A stretch of 64,000 nt of DNA from Dyadobacter sp. (GTDB lineage Bacteria > Bacteroidota > Bacteroidia > Cytophagales > Spirosomataceae), in the NCBI RefSeq assembly GCF_017744695.1, contig NZ_JAGIAS010000004.1, forward strand, positions 455,303 through 519,302. The letters run 5' to 3'. The notes beneath the pieces were generated by a model. That model did no database searches. It had not been told where the DNA came from and saw only the letters and a program-made list of their open reading frames with translations. Position 1 is the first letter of the stretch, and each line of letters begins with the position of its first letter. The position numbers were made by a program, and so were the translations under genes. This document shows positions 34,598-43,356 of the stretch, piece after piece.

Positions 34598-35143
34598 CTA
34601 AACTCCGGCCTTTTTCTCCCGCATTCGCTTCACGATCCGCACCGCGGTCATGATCACAATTGCAAATGCTATCAATCCCAGCACGCCCCATAGCCAGTCG
34701 ACCGTGTTCTTTAACACTACCAGAAACACGATGGAGAATAGAAATATGGTCGCGACCTCGTTGAAAAGCCGCAATTGAAATGAACTGTACCGAAACTTAC
34801 CGGCACGGAGTTCCAGTAATATCTTGCGGGTAATGGAATGGTAGGCCAGCAAACCAACTACAAATACGAGTTTGAGCTTCATCCAGCCCTGATCAAGCCA
34901 GGCGGGTGTGATGTACAGCATGGCAGTACCGCACAACAATGCGAGCCAGCATGCCGGCGTCATAATCGCATTGAAAAGCAATTTCTCCATTTTGGTAAAT
35001 TGCGCCAAAAGGATTTCGCGCTCAGGGCTGGGTTTGTCGTTGGCCTCGGTGTGGTACACAAATAGCCTGGGCATATAGAACAGCCCTGCAAACCAGCTTA
35101 CTACGAATATGATATGGAGCGCTTTGAAATGAAGATAGGTCAT
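34598..35143 (-). CDS. hemJ: HemJ-like protoporphyrinogen oxidase (CopD family)
   Basis: The protein has 181 residues from ATG 35143 (MTYLHFKALHIIFVVSWFAGLFYMPRLFVYH). The conserved histidine in LHIIFVVSWFAGLFYMPRL and the lysine-containing WMKLKLVFVVGLLAYH are signatures of HemJ, a heme-binding membrane protein that oxidises protoporphyrinogen IX in bacteria lacking HemG or HemY. Four to five membrane segments are visible. An upstream in-frame ATG at 35203 would add 20 residues without hydrophobic character. The family is secure; the function is assigned from the family. Confidence 0.85.
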   Translation of the reverse strand: MTYLHFKALHIIFVVSWFAGLFYMPRLFVYHTEANDKPSPEREILLAQFTKMEKLLFNAIMTPACWLALLCGTAMLYITPAWLDQGWMKLKLVFVVGLLAYHSITRKILLELRAGKFRYSSFQLRLFNEVATIFLFSIVFLVVLKNTVDWLWGVLGLIAFAIVIMTAVRIVKRMREKKAGV

Positions 35144-35285
35144 ACACTGCCGGAGATTTGGTGCCGCCGGGATTTGATTGTTCCCCGATCTATTGGCCTT
35201 CAAATTTCGTAAATATTATAGGATTACGGTGATAAAACTTTATTGATGCCGTAATCGTTACCGAAACAGTGATAACCCGTATTTT

Positions 35286-35975
35286 ATGATGAGAACCACC
35301 GTCCCGATTTTCACGTTTATATTTTTGTGCTGCGCGGCCCTCGTGTCGTGTGCACAATCGGACAAAAAACACAAGAACAAAATGGAGAAAGAAACAGCCT
35401 CAACCGCACTCGACGAAAGCAACGTCGACACCGCGAACACACAAGTCGCAACATTTGGTACGGGATGTTTCTGGTGCACCGAAGCCGTGATGGAATCACT
35501 GGAAGGCGTTAAAAAAGTGGTTTCGGGTTATTCGGGCGGGCATGACCCCAATCCCAATTATAAAGCCGTATGCACGGGTACGACAGGCCACGCGGAGTGT
35601 GTGGAAGTGACCTATGATCCCAAGGTGATCAGCTACGCAGATCTCTTGGAAGCATTCTTCCGCAGCCACGACCCGACCACCCTGAACCGCCAGGGAAATG
35701 ATGTAGGCACACAATACCGTTCAGTCATTTTTTACCATACCGACGAGCAAAAGCAGCTTGCGGAAACGGCTAAGGCTGAACTGGACAAATCGGGCGCTTA
35801 CGCGAATCCGATTGTAACCGAAATCACCAAATTCCAGAAGTTTTACCCAGCGGAAGACTACCATCAGAATTATTTCGCCAACAATCCCGAGCAAGGCTAC
35901 TGCGCCTTCGTGATTGCACCAAAACTGGACAAATTCAAAAAGGTCTTTAAGGATAAGCTCCGGAAGCACATCTGA
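35286..35975 (+). CDS. msrA: Peptide-methionine (S)-S-oxide reductase, lipoprotein form
   Basis: The protein has 229 residues. A lipoprotein signal (MMRTTVPIFTFIFLCCAALVSC) places it in the periplasm, tethered at Cys22. The catalytic motif is FGTGCFWCTEAVME, with Cys61 as the nucleophile that reduces methionine sulfoxide in oxidised proteins. GYSGGHDPNPNYKAVCTGTTGHAE, YDPKVISYADLLEAFFRSHDPT and GNDVGTQYRSVIF are family segments. EDYHQNYFANNPEQGYC near the end supplies the resolving-cysteine region. Confidence 0.95.
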   Translation: MMRTTVPIFTFIFLCCAALVSCAQSDKKHKNKMEKETASTALDESNVDTANTQVATFGTGCFWCTEAVMESLEGVKKVVSGYSGGHDPNPNYKAVCTGTTGHAECVEVTYDPKVISYADLLEAFFRSHDPTTLNRQGNDVGTQYRSVIFYHTDEQKQLAETAKAELDKSGAYANPIVTEITKFQKFYPAEDYHQNYFANNPEQGYCAFVIAPKLDKFKKVFKDKLRKHI

Positions 35976-36038
35976 TTTTGGATTAAATAAAGAAGGCGGA
36001 ACCACTTATAAAGTAACCGTCTCCGGTTAATAACTATA

Positions 36039-36088
36039 AATGGCACAAGTTTTGAAGCATTGAAATAAAGGCTTTAATTTGTGCCATT
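36039..36088 (+). other. Inverted repeat upstream of the small outer-membrane protein gene
   Basis: AATGGCACAA (36039-36048) and TTGTGCCATT (36079-36088) are perfect reverse complements; GAAGC and GCTTT inside extend the stem. It ends 28 bases before the next ATG. It may be a terminator for msrA or a 5' leader structure for the following gene. Confidence 0.6.
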
Positions 36089-36116
36089 ATTCTTTAACAA
36101 TAACTAATCTATTACG

Positions 36117-36641
36117 ATGAAAAAGACTCTATTCATGCTGGTAGTTGCCGCTCTTTTCAGCGCAGCTTCCGAGAAGGCGTTCGCCCAATTTGAGAAAGGA
36201 GATAAATTATTGAATGCAGGTATCAACCTTGGTGGTACGTACGGCGGCGGTGGCGTCGGTGTAGGTGCTTCATTCGAAGGTGGCGTGCATGACTTCGTCA
36301 GCGTAGGTGGCCAGTTCGACTATATGCACTGGGGATACGGTGGTGGAATTTATGGTTATGGATGGAGTTATAACTTTATCAACATCGCCGCAAGAGGTTC
36401 TTACCACTACGGCAAGCACTTCCTGAAACTGGATAACCTTGACCTTTACGCTGGTCCTTCGATCGGTTATCGCGTTGCCAGCTCTTCCTATGATGGAATT
36501 GGTCACGATGCATATGGTAGCGGTGTTTTCGTCGGTGCATTTGCAGGTGCGAGATACTACTTTAAACCAAATTTGGGTGTATTTGCAGAAGTTGGTTACA
36601 ATGCAGCTGCTCTGAAAGCAGGTATCGCTTTCAAATTTTAA
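36117..36641 (+). CDS. Small outer-membrane beta-barrel protein
   Basis: The protein has 174 residues: signal peptide MKKTLFMLVVAALFSAASEKAFAQ, then glycine- and tyrosine-rich strands (INLGGTYGGGGVGVGASFEGG, FDYMHWGYGGGIYGYGWSYNF, YAGPSIGYRV) ending in KAGIAFKF, whose terminal Phe is typical of outer-membrane barrels. About eight strands fit an OmpA/OmpX-like barrel. The function is unknown. A strong terminator follows. Confidence 0.85.
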   Translation: MKKTLFMLVVAALFSAASEKAFAQFEKGDKLLNAGINLGGTYGGGGVGVGASFEGGVHDFVSVGGQFDYMHWGYGGGIYGYGWSYNFINIAARGSYHYGKHFLKLDNLDLYAGPSIGYRVASSSYDGIGHDAYGSGVFVGAFAGARYYFKPNLGVFAEVGYNAAALKAGIAFKF

Positions 36642-36655
36642 GAAATTCAAATCAT

Positions 36656-36695
36656 AAAAAAGCGGGCTCCGAGGTATTCGGAGCCCGCTTTTTTA
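36656..36695. terminator. Strong terminator between convergent genes
   Basis: AGCGGGCTCC pairs perfectly with GGAGCCCGCT and is flanked by A residues on the left and T residues on the right, so it can serve both the barrel gene and the convergent secreted protein gene. Confidence 0.92.
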
Positions 36696-36707
36696 GTTTC
36701 CGGTATT

Positions 36708-37508
36708 TCAGAAATTCAATGCCAACGTCAGGCTTCCGGCCCGCTGTGCCGGGCTGAACGACGGCCTGATGCTGATCGTCAAAGGCTCTCCTCGGCGGAT
36801 CAGCTCCCGGCGGATCCGGCTGGCCTTAGCGCCGTTCTTACCACCCTTCACAAACCCGACCGTACCGAACGTGATCGCGCCTGCGAAGCCTCCAAGCATC
36901 ATGTACGCACCCTTACGCGCGCGTAGCTCATCCTGGTAGCTTTTGTAATTGCCATTATCGTCTATCGCGCTTGCCACGATACCTGTACCGATCGCCGCCA
37001 CAATGACCCCGACCGAAGTACCCGCAATGCCCATGACCATGCCACCTTTTGAGCGGGTCTTATAATAGGTGTACATGCTCCGCAAATGATCTGGTGAAGA
37101 ATTTCTGACGTCCTCTGCGAACTGCACCGATGGCTTTACCGGCCCATTGACAGGCTTTCGAGCCGCCGGACGTGGTTCTTGCGGCTTTGCAGCAGGAACC
37201 GGTTTTGTGGGAGAATAGTAATTCTGCACTTCCAGTGTGGCCTCAAACGTTTCTTCTTCTCCGTTCCCGTAGAGGATCGAAGCGATTTCGGACTTTTTAA
37301 CGGAAAAAAGCGGCCCTTCCGGGTCGCTTATCTTCTTGTATTTCACGACCTGATCGTCCACTTCCTGGATATACACTTCCAGTTTGGACTCGTCGCGCAG
37401 CCTGATCACATCCGCCTTTCGCGGCGTTTGTGCATTTGCCTGAACAACAAAAAGTAGCATTAACATGGCTAGAAGCTGATTTTTCAGCTTGGGTAGAATT
37501 ACTCTCAT
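36708..37508 (-). CDS. Secreted/membrane protein of unknown function, tandem paralogue 1
   Basis: The protein has 266 residues. A signal peptide (MRVILPKLKNQLLAMLMLLFVVQANAQ) is followed by DVIRLRDESKLEVYIQEVDDQVVKYKKISDPEGPLFSVKKSEIASILYGNG, a beta-rich domain common at the start of Bacteroidota secreted proteins. A proline-rich linker precedes a glycine-rich hydrophobic pair (MVMGIAGTSVGVIVAAIGTGIVAS and AYMMLGGFAGAITFGTVGFV), and the end SFSPAQRAGSLTLALNF carries a terminal Phe. It shares its plan with the next gene on the same strand. The function is unknown. Confidence 0.75.
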   Translation of the reverse strand: MRVILPKLKNQLLAMLMLLFVVQANAQTPRKADVIRLRDESKLEVYIQEVDDQVVKYKKISDPEGPLFSVKKSEIASILYGNGEEETFEATLEVQNYYSPTKPVPAAKPQEPRPAARKPVNGPVKPSVQFAEDVRNSSPDHLRSMYTYYKTRSKGGMVMGIAGTSVGVIVAAIGTGIVASAIDDNGNYKSYQDELRARKGAYMMLGGFAGAITFGTVGFVKGGKNGAKASRIRRELIRRGEPLTISIRPSFSPAQRAGSLTLALNF

Positions 37509-37564
37509 GAGGGAAAGGCTTTTTGTAACTGATTTCGCCTATGAAAGTAATCAATTTACCGCAA

Positions 37565-38299
37565 TCAGAATGTCAACCTCAGCCCCAGCTGTGCCGATTT
37601 ATTGAACGGATCGACGCGCGGCATAACGCTGAAAGTCGTCAACGGCTGGTTCCTTCGTTGCAGCTCGTTTTTGATCTTTTCGGCCTTCTTGCTATGAATT
37701 TTGTAATTTTTAAATCCGATCAACCCGAAAACGACACCTACGGCCGGACCTGCGATGGCAAGCGAGGCTCCGATCGTTTTGTTATCCGGGCTATCGCCTG
37801 TGCTGGCAACAATAATACCGGATACCAGTGTTGCCACGGCCACCGAAGTAAATACAATGGCGCCTTGCTTACCATCCATTGCGCGGTTATGATGGTATTC
37901 ATATTTATCCCGCAGCTGATCCGAATTAGCCATCACAATGCTTTTCTCAAACGGATCGGCAGGGAGGTTGTTCATATCCGCATACTGTCCGACGCTGTCG
38001 GGCGGGATGCGGCCCGGCGGGATAGAGTCCTTTACATTAATGATCTTGCCGCTTTTCAGCAGCACTCGTGCCACCTGGTCCAAATAAATGTAGGTAGCCG
38101 CGCTATCGGCCTTGCTCAGGTCACGGTAGTTGATTTTTTCGTAGCTCATTTGCGTGATCAGCGCCTGGATGCGCGAACTATCGCGCTTGATGATCACGTC
38201 GTTTTTCCGACCGGTTTGCGCGCTGGCGACAATACTCACCAACGCAAAAAGGAAACCGAGTGCCAGAAAAGAGGTAGGTCGTAACGTGTGTGCCCGCAT
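37565..38299 (-). CDS. Secreted/membrane protein of unknown function, tandem paralogue 2
   Basis: The protein has 244 residues from ATG 38299 (MRAHTLRPTSFLALGFLFALVSIVASAQ, signal peptide). NDVIIKRDSSRIQALITQMSYEKINYRDLSKADSAATYIYLDQVARVLLKSG matches the opening domain of the neighbour at 36708-37508. AIVFTSVAVATLVSGIIVAS and GASLAIAGPAVGVVFGLIGF are the paired hydrophobic segments, and the end SVMPRVDPFNKSAQLGLRLTF again finishes with Phe. The shared plan and the 56-base gap indicate a tandem duplication. The function is unknown. Confidence 0.75.
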   Translation of the reverse strand: MRAHTLRPTSFLALGFLFALVSIVASAQTGRKNDVIIKRDSSRIQALITQMSYEKINYRDLSKADSAATYIYLDQVARVLLKSGKIINVKDSIPPGRIPPDSVGQYADMNNLPADPFEKSIVMANSDQLRDKYEYHHNRAMDGKQGAIVFTSVAVATLVSGIIVASTGDSPDNKTIGASLAIAGPAVGVVFGLIGFKNYKIHSKKAEKIKNELQRRNQPLTTFSVMPRVDPFNKSAQLGLRLTF

Positions 38300-38373
38300 A
38301 GTTTTAGGTTTTTTGAATGGAAAAAGATGGTTTAAACGTACACAACTTTTAACATTCAACAAAAACCATGCTA

Positions 38374-39096
38374 CTACATCCCGAATTTATTGAGCTGCTT
38401 CACAAGCACCTCGAAATCTTTCGGGTAAGGCGCTTCCACACGTATATCATCCCCGTTCATAACCGCAAACGAAAGCGACCGCGCATGCAATGCAACACGT
38501 TGAATAAGAGGCTGTTCCTCCGTATCTTTTTTCAAATTGAACTTCCTTTTCAGGCTGGAAAGAAAAATAGGTTCGCCACCATATTGGGGGTCGTTGACGA
38601 TCGGCGCTTTCAAACAGGATAAGTGCACGCGGATCTGGTGCATACGCCCTGTAATGGGGATACATTCCACTAAAGTATAGCCGCGATACACCTGCAAGGT
38701 ATTGAATATCGTTTCCGCCTCCTTCCCTTCCGCACGGTCGATCTTCACCGCTGTTCCGTTTTTCAATGGCAGGATCGGCAGGTACACCGACACGCCTTCC
38801 AGGTCATGGATCCCGTTCACGACTGCATGGTAACGCTTGGTAACTTCGCGGTGTTCGAATTGCATGGCCAGATGCCGGTAAGCAGCTGCATTTTTAGCGA
38901 AAGCCAATGCGCCGGAAGTCTCCTTATCGAGGCGGTGGGCGGCTTGCAGGTCGGGGTTATATTCTTTGGCAAGTCGGAGGACGCTTCCACCACGGTCGGC
39001 CGTACGCTCATCCAGCGTTGCCAGATGCGGTGGCTTGTTCACCACTAAAAAATCCTCGTCCTCGAATATGATAATGTCTTTGAAATTGATCTTCAT
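38374..39096 (-). CDS. RluA family pseudouridine synthase (first of two)
   Basis: This 240-residue enzyme isomerises uridine to pseudouridine in rRNA or tRNA. DEDFLVVNKPPHLATL opens the domain, AAHRLDKETSGALAFAK carries the catalytic aspartate, and CIPITGRMHQIRVHLSCLKAPIVNDPQYGG is the second conserved block. No S4 domain is visible. The target site cannot be read from the sequence. Confidence 0.93.
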   Translation of the reverse strand: MKINFKDIIIFEDEDFLVVNKPPHLATLDERTADRGGSVLRLAKEYNPDLQAAHRLDKETSGALAFAKNAAAYRHLAMQFEHREVTKRYHAVVNGIHDLEGVSVYLPILPLKNGTAVKIDRAEGKEAETIFNTLQVYRGYTLVECIPITGRMHQIRVHLSCLKAPIVNDPQYGGEPIFLSSLKRKFNLKKDTEEQPLIQRVALHARSLSFAVMNGDDIRVEAPYPKDFEVLVKQLNKFGM

Positions 39097-39113
39097 GATA
39101 TCGCTATAAAAAT

Positions 39114-39153
39114 AATCCGGATGATGCGCCTCGTCGGGCCATTCATCCGGATT
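39114..39153 (-). terminator. Stem-loop after the orphan antitoxin-like gene
   Basis: AATCCGGATGA pairs perfectly with TCATCCGGATT around an 18-base loop, and on the minus strand a T-rich stretch follows. It separates the small gene at 39217-39378 from the pseudouridine synthase gene. Confidence 0.75.
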
Positions 39154-39216
39154 CTCTCGGCCACTGGCCTTTATCCGTTACAAAGATAATTATACTATTT
39201 GTTTCTGCGAAGCTTC

Positions 39217-39378
39217 TCAATCCACCGATTCCTCATCCTTTCTGGTCTCAATAGCGACGGCATCTTCAATATCTTCGAGTATATCAGCCAAATTCTCCCG
39301 GTGTTTCAGCAATTCCAAATCTATAACAACGGCCTTCTTTTGACCAACCTCATCCGTCAGATAGCTAACCCCTTTCAT
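39217..39378 (-). CDS. Orphan antitoxin-like small protein (53 aa)
   Basis: The frame from ATG 39378 to TGA 39217 encodes 53 residues (MKGVSYLTDEVGQKKAVVID...). The opening SYLTDEVGQKKAVVIDLELL resembles the DNA-binding N-terminus of Phd/RelB-like antitoxins in Bacteroidota; the acidic C-terminus fits a toxin-binding tail. No toxin gene is adjacent on either side. It has its own stem-loop terminator. It is easy to miss because of its size. Confidence 0.55.
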   Translation of the reverse strand: MKGVSYLTDEVGQKKAVVIDLELLKHRENLADILEDIEDAVAIETRKDEESVD

Positions 39379-39424
39379 AGCAAAATCCTTTTTGAAATTT
39401 ACTCAAGTTAGCCAAAATCAACAT

Positions 39425-40135
39425 CTAAACCAACGCACTCACCTTCGTGGGGTTCGGGTTGATGGTGTCCGATTCGACAAGCCCGTCGCGGAGGCGGACG
39501 ATGCGGTGCGCGTAATGCGCGATATCCTCCTCGTGTGTTACCATCACGATCGTGTTGCCCTTGCTGTAAAGCTGGTCGAAAAGGTCCATGATTTCGTAGG
39601 AAGTTTTGGTGTCGAGGTTACCGGTGGGCTCATCCGCAAGCAGGATGCTGGGGTCGTTCACGAGTGCTCGCGCGATCGCAACGCGCTGGCGCTGGCCACC
39701 CGAAAGTTCATTCGGCTTATGTCCCGCCCGGTTTTCCAAACCTACGTTTCGGAGGGATTGCATGGCTTTCTCTGTCCTTTCAGCCTTGCTCAATCCTGCA
39801 TAAATAAGCGGCAAAGCCACATTATCCAACGACGACATCCTCGGAAGCAGGTTAAATGTCTGGAACACGAAGCCGATCTCCTTGTTCCGGATCTCGGCAA
39901 GCTCGTTCTCCGTCATGTCCGAAACATCCTTATTATTAAGAATATACTTTCCCGTCGTCGGTGTGTCGAGACAGCCGATAATGTTCATCAACGTCGACTT
40001 TCCCGAGCCCGAAGGCCCCATAAACGCCACATATTCTCCTTTATTAACTGAAATGGTAACGGATTTGAGCGCCTGGATGATCTCGCTACCCATGACATAA
40101 CGTTTGGCGATCTCGCTGGTTTCTATGATTTTCAT
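39425..40135 (-). CDS. LolD/MacB-type ABC transporter ATP-binding protein
   Basis: This 236-residue ATPase belongs to the LolD/MacB/FtsE group. Walker A is MGPSGSGKSTLMNI, the Q loop FVFQTFNLLPRM, the signature NELSGGQRQRVAIARAL, Walker B ILLADEPTGNLD and the H loop VMVTHEEDIA. The start ETSEIAKRYVMGSEIIQALKSV is typical of this group. It would drive a type VII permease of the MacB/LolCE type, but no such permease is adjacent. The gene stands alone. Confidence 0.93.
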   Translation of the reverse strand: MKIIETSEIAKRYVMGSEIIQALKSVTISVNKGEYVAFMGPSGSGKSTLMNIIGCLDTPTTGKYILNNKDVSDMTENELAEIRNKEIGFVFQTFNLLPRMSSLDNVALPLIYAGLSKAERTEKAMQSLRNVGLENRAGHKPNELSGGQRQRVAIARALVNDPSILLADEPTGNLDTKTSYEIMDLFDQLYSKGNTIVMVTHEEDIAHYAHRIVRLRDGLVESDTINPNPTKVSALV

Positions 40136-40173
40136 GAAGACGATTTTTCAGTTGGGAATACGCATGTGCCGGT

Positions 40174-40629
40174 TCACGATGCAGCGGATATTTTATGAAA
40201 ATAAGCTTGTACAAAGAATGAAGCCAGGATTACCGGCGACGGAATATCTTCATTGATCACCCGCCCCTCCTTTTTCCAAAACCCGATCGGCTCGAACCGG
40301 GCTTCGAATTCACTGTTTCCCACCACCCATTTCCTCCGCGTCCACGATTCGAACTTCCATTTATAATGCATTCCATTATAGGTTATCCAGGCGGTGTTTC
40401 CGAGTAAATTGTAATCGATGCCGCCTACCACCCTCGTTCCTTCGATATCGCGTATTTCAGTATGCCTTTTGAAAAAACCCTTATTCTTGAATGTCAGCAT
40501 ATAACCGTCCAGCTCTCCGCGGCCGTCATATTTCCATAGGGTGGTTTTCAAAATCCCGGCAATGACTTTACCCCGGAAAATCCGGCATTCCGTTTCAGTG
40601 AAATTGGATTTCCAGGACAAAGCCGCCAT
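40174..40629 (-). CDS. Protein of unknown function (151 aa), possibly tubby/LURP-like fold
   Basis: The protein is beta-rich with a hydrophobic C-terminal helix (SPVILASFFVQAYFHK). The order of strands, including GYMLTFKNKGFFKRHTEIRD, GNTAWITYNGMHYKWKFESW and FEARFEPIGFWKKEG, recalls the small LURP-one/tubby-like barrel with its central helix. This is a by-eye likeness only. It lies in the gap between the LolD-like gene and a large TPR membrane protein, all on the same strand, and could be in the same operon. Confidence 0.55.
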   Translation of the reverse strand: MAALSWKSNFTETECRIFRGKVIAGILKTTLWKYDGRGELDGYMLTFKNKGFFKRHTEIRDIEGTRVVGGIDYNLLGNTAWITYNGMHYKWKFESWTRRKWVVGNSEFEARFEPIGFWKKEGRVINEDIPSPVILASFFVQAYFHKISAAS

Positions 40630-40669
40630 TGATGAAGAGTAATTTTGAGATGGCTAAAATATTAAATCA

Positions 40670-43330
40670 TCAAAATTCCGCTCTTTGTTTTTCGATAAGT
40701 GCCCGCATCGGCTGATAGCGCGTGAGAAAACGCTGATAACCGGCAGGCAATGCATACTGCCTCACCTTCCCTTCTCCCTCTGCCGCCTGCCCGAGTAAGC
40801 CTTGTTCAAGGCTCAGAAATGCATATTGTTCCCAAAGTTCAGGTGCGTATTCATTGTATCGCAATGCATCCAACACCAGTTGATAAGCCTGCTTCACCTG
40901 CTTTTTGCCCCGGTAATATTCCGATGCCGTCGAAACAATGCGCGCATCAAACGGATTAGCGTGTACTGCGCTTTGTATATTTTGTGCAGAGGGCGATTTC
41001 GAAATCACCGTGAAAAGGGAGTCCGTCACCGATTTTGGCCTGATGCCCGAGAACAATGACTGCTTCAACTGTTCCACCGCGGCATTGTGTTCCTTGTCCT
41101 GGATTTTGTCAAGCAGCACCACCGCTACCTCCTTTTTGTCCGACAATGCATTCGCGACCGCCGTCCCGATCGTCCCCTCGATCCCTTCCACCGGCGACAG
41201 CGCTTCGATCGCTTTATCATACAACCCGAGTTGAAGCAGCCAATGCCCCAGTATCTTATGGTACAGATCACTCTTTTCCCCTTCCTCTGCTGTCCAGCTG
41301 GTGAGCGTCTCCAGCGCCTTCAGTTTGTTTCCACTATAAAACTGCGGGTACAATGCCGCGAGGGACAAATCTTGCGATAGTACCGGATTTTTTACAGCCA
41401 GTTTCGGCAACAATGTCGCCGGCAGGGAGTCAAATGCAGCCTGGTTTGTAGCATAATTCAGTAAATAGGCCAGGGATGATACGCTCAGAAGTGAATCGTC
41501 CGGAACCGAATTCTTGTTAAAATCCTCTTTGCGAAACTGTTGTCTCATATTCTGAACAGCGAGCCAATTGGCCTGCCAGGAAAGGTAATCGAGCTTGTCG
41601 GAACTCGCCGCTAGGGAATCCAGCAGTCCCGAATCGGTACTTTTGGCGAGGATCGCGAGCAGGTTCGTCGCCGGAATTTCCGGACGGGCCGCATTCGCGT
41701 TCGCCAGGTCCAGGTAATAGTAAGCCGAATCGGTCACATTGGTTTTGGAATAAAGCATTCCAAGGTTATTCAGCAACTCGCCATTGGCCGGGAAGCGGCG
41801 CAGGCCTTCCTGTAAGCTGTATACGGCATCAAAAAACAAACTTTCCTGAACCAGAATGCCGCTCAGGCCCGCGTATGCCTGAGGGGAAGGATTTTTCAAC
41901 AGTGCCTGCCTGAAATAGTATGCAGCCGCATTACGGTCGCCCTGTTTCAATGCAATGGAGGCCAGCGCATAGTTCGATTTATGATTTTGAAACTCCTGCT
42001 GCAATGCGAGCTTATAGTATTGCTCGGCCAGTGTAAATTCCTCCGTAGTGGAATGCAGATCGCCCAATCCATTAAAATAACCAGCAATCGCCTGATTAAG
42101 AGGAAGAAGCCTTTGCATTGAAAACAATATCACCACCCCGGCAAAACCAAAGAGCCTCGTCTGCGTCAGACCAAACCGGAGCGGTTTGTATAAAACCTTG
42201 TAAACAGCCAACTTTTGCTGAAAGAGCTCGTAGAAATTGATCAGCACATAAAATAGAAAAAGCAGGCCCATGGCCAATTGCCCCTGCACAATCGTATCTT
42301 CCAGCGTTTCGAGCACCGGATCGTTGGCCGTGCCGGCCATTAAGCCACCGAAGGAAGCGGCAACAATAAACAATCCGATGTATAGCCAGAAACCCGTGCT
42401 CCGAAACGGAATCACGCCCTGAGTAGAGTCGGCCCGGCGTCTGAACCCCCAGATTCCGAGTACGCCCGCTGCCAGTGCGAGGTAAAATGGATTGATCAAA
42501 GTCACATTCCAGTCTATCTGCCGGGTATTTTGGAGGTATATTAATAGTAAAAGCAGCAAATACAGCACGCTGATCACAATGAACTGTGCAAGGCCCGAAC
42601 GGCCCTTCCCTGCCTGCCCGCTTGTACTTAGCCAAACGAGCCCCGCCATAATTTCAGTGGCGGAAACAAGAAGGAAAAGCATCGTAGCGACAAGCCACAA
42701 CGGAAAAGAATAAGCCGCGGCTGTCAGTGCAGGAACCGGCGATGCCGATCCGAACGCCACCAGCCCGGTTAGTAGCAACGAAACACCGGCAATGCCCGCG
42801 ATGCGCGTGCCGATACCGAGATCGGGCCGGAATGCGTGAAAATAATAAGAGACACCGCCGTAAAGAATAGTAGCAGAAAGGAATAGAAGGCGGTTTTCCG
42901 CTCCAAAAACCCTTAGCATCTCCAATCTCGCGAATGCCAGGAACAGAATAAAAAGGATCGTTCCGGCCAGGTACCAGAACCGCGACATGGTCGTCAACGC
43001 TGCCAGCACCAGCGTAAGGCCGGTCAACGCCCCTATCCAAAACAGATAAACAGTCATAGCATTAACCTCCATTACCGACGACATAAAACTCTCCGTCACC
43101 AGATGTGTGGGCGTCGAAATGCCATATTGCCATTGTCCTAATTGCAGCACGTCCACCACGGCGGTCGTTTCTGCCAGCTCGCTCACCACATTCCAGCGCA
43201 CCACATTCCCCAGCGGATCAATGCATTGCCAAACCAGGAAAACAAGTCCCAGAATCAAAACCAGGAAAGTACCCAACGCCATCCGCCGCTCGGATGGCGA
43301 CCATACCTTCCAGAAAAGTAAATCGTTCAT
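40670..43330 (-). CDS. Large membrane protein with C-terminal TPR repeats
   Basis: The protein has 886 residues. The first 400 contain about ten hydrophobic segments (for example ALGTFLVLILGLVFLVWQC, VYLFWIGALTGLTLVLAALTT, LWLVATMLFLLVSATEIMAGL). Then TPR-like helices run from EFTLAEQYYKLALQQEFQNHKSNYALASIALKQGDRNAAAYYFRQALLKNP through LLNNLGMLYSKTNVTDSAYYYL to the C-terminus. The arrangement (membrane domain followed by TPRs) is a scaffold plan. No catalytic motif was found and the role is unknown. Confidence 0.8.
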   Translation of the reverse strand: MNDLLFWKVWSPSERRMALGTFLVLILGLVFLVWQCIDPLGNVVRWNVVSELAETTAVVDVLQLGQWQYGISTPTHLVTESFMSSVMEVNAMTVYLFWIGALTGLTLVLAALTTMSRFWYLAGTILFILFLAFARLEMLRVFGAENRLLFLSATILYGGVSYYFHAFRPDLGIGTRIAGIAGVSLLLTGLVAFGSASPVPALTAAAYSFPLWLVATMLFLLVSATEIMAGLVWLSTSGQAGKGRSGLAQFIVISVLYLLLLLLIYLQNTRQIDWNVTLINPFYLALAAGVLGIWGFRRRADSTQGVIPFRSTGFWLYIGLFIVAASFGGLMAGTANDPVLETLEDTIVQGQLAMGLLFLFYVLINFYELFQQKLAVYKVLYKPLRFGLTQTRLFGFAGVVILFSMQRLLPLNQAIAGYFNGLGDLHSTTEEFTLAEQYYKLALQQEFQNHKSNYALASIALKQGDRNAAAYYFRQALLKNPSPQAYAGLSGILVQESLFFDAVYSLQEGLRRFPANGELLNNLGMLYSKTNVTDSAYYYLDLANANAARPEIPATNLLAILAKSTDSGLLDSLAASSDKLDYLSWQANWLAVQNMRQQFRKEDFNKNSVPDDSLLSVSSLAYLLNYATNQAAFDSLPATLLPKLAVKNPVLSQDLSLAALYPQFYSGNKLKALETLTSWTAEEGEKSDLYHKILGHWLLQLGLYDKAIEALSPVEGIEGTIGTAVANALSDKKEVAVVLLDKIQDKEHNAAVEQLKQSLFSGIRPKSVTDSLFTVISKSPSAQNIQSAVHANPFDARIVSTASEYYRGKKQVKQAYQLVLDALRYNEYAPELWEQYAFLSLEQGLLGQAAEGEGKVRQYALPAGYQRFLTRYQPMRALIEKQRAEF

Positions 43331-43356
43331 ATTGTATTATTTAAATCGACGGACGA

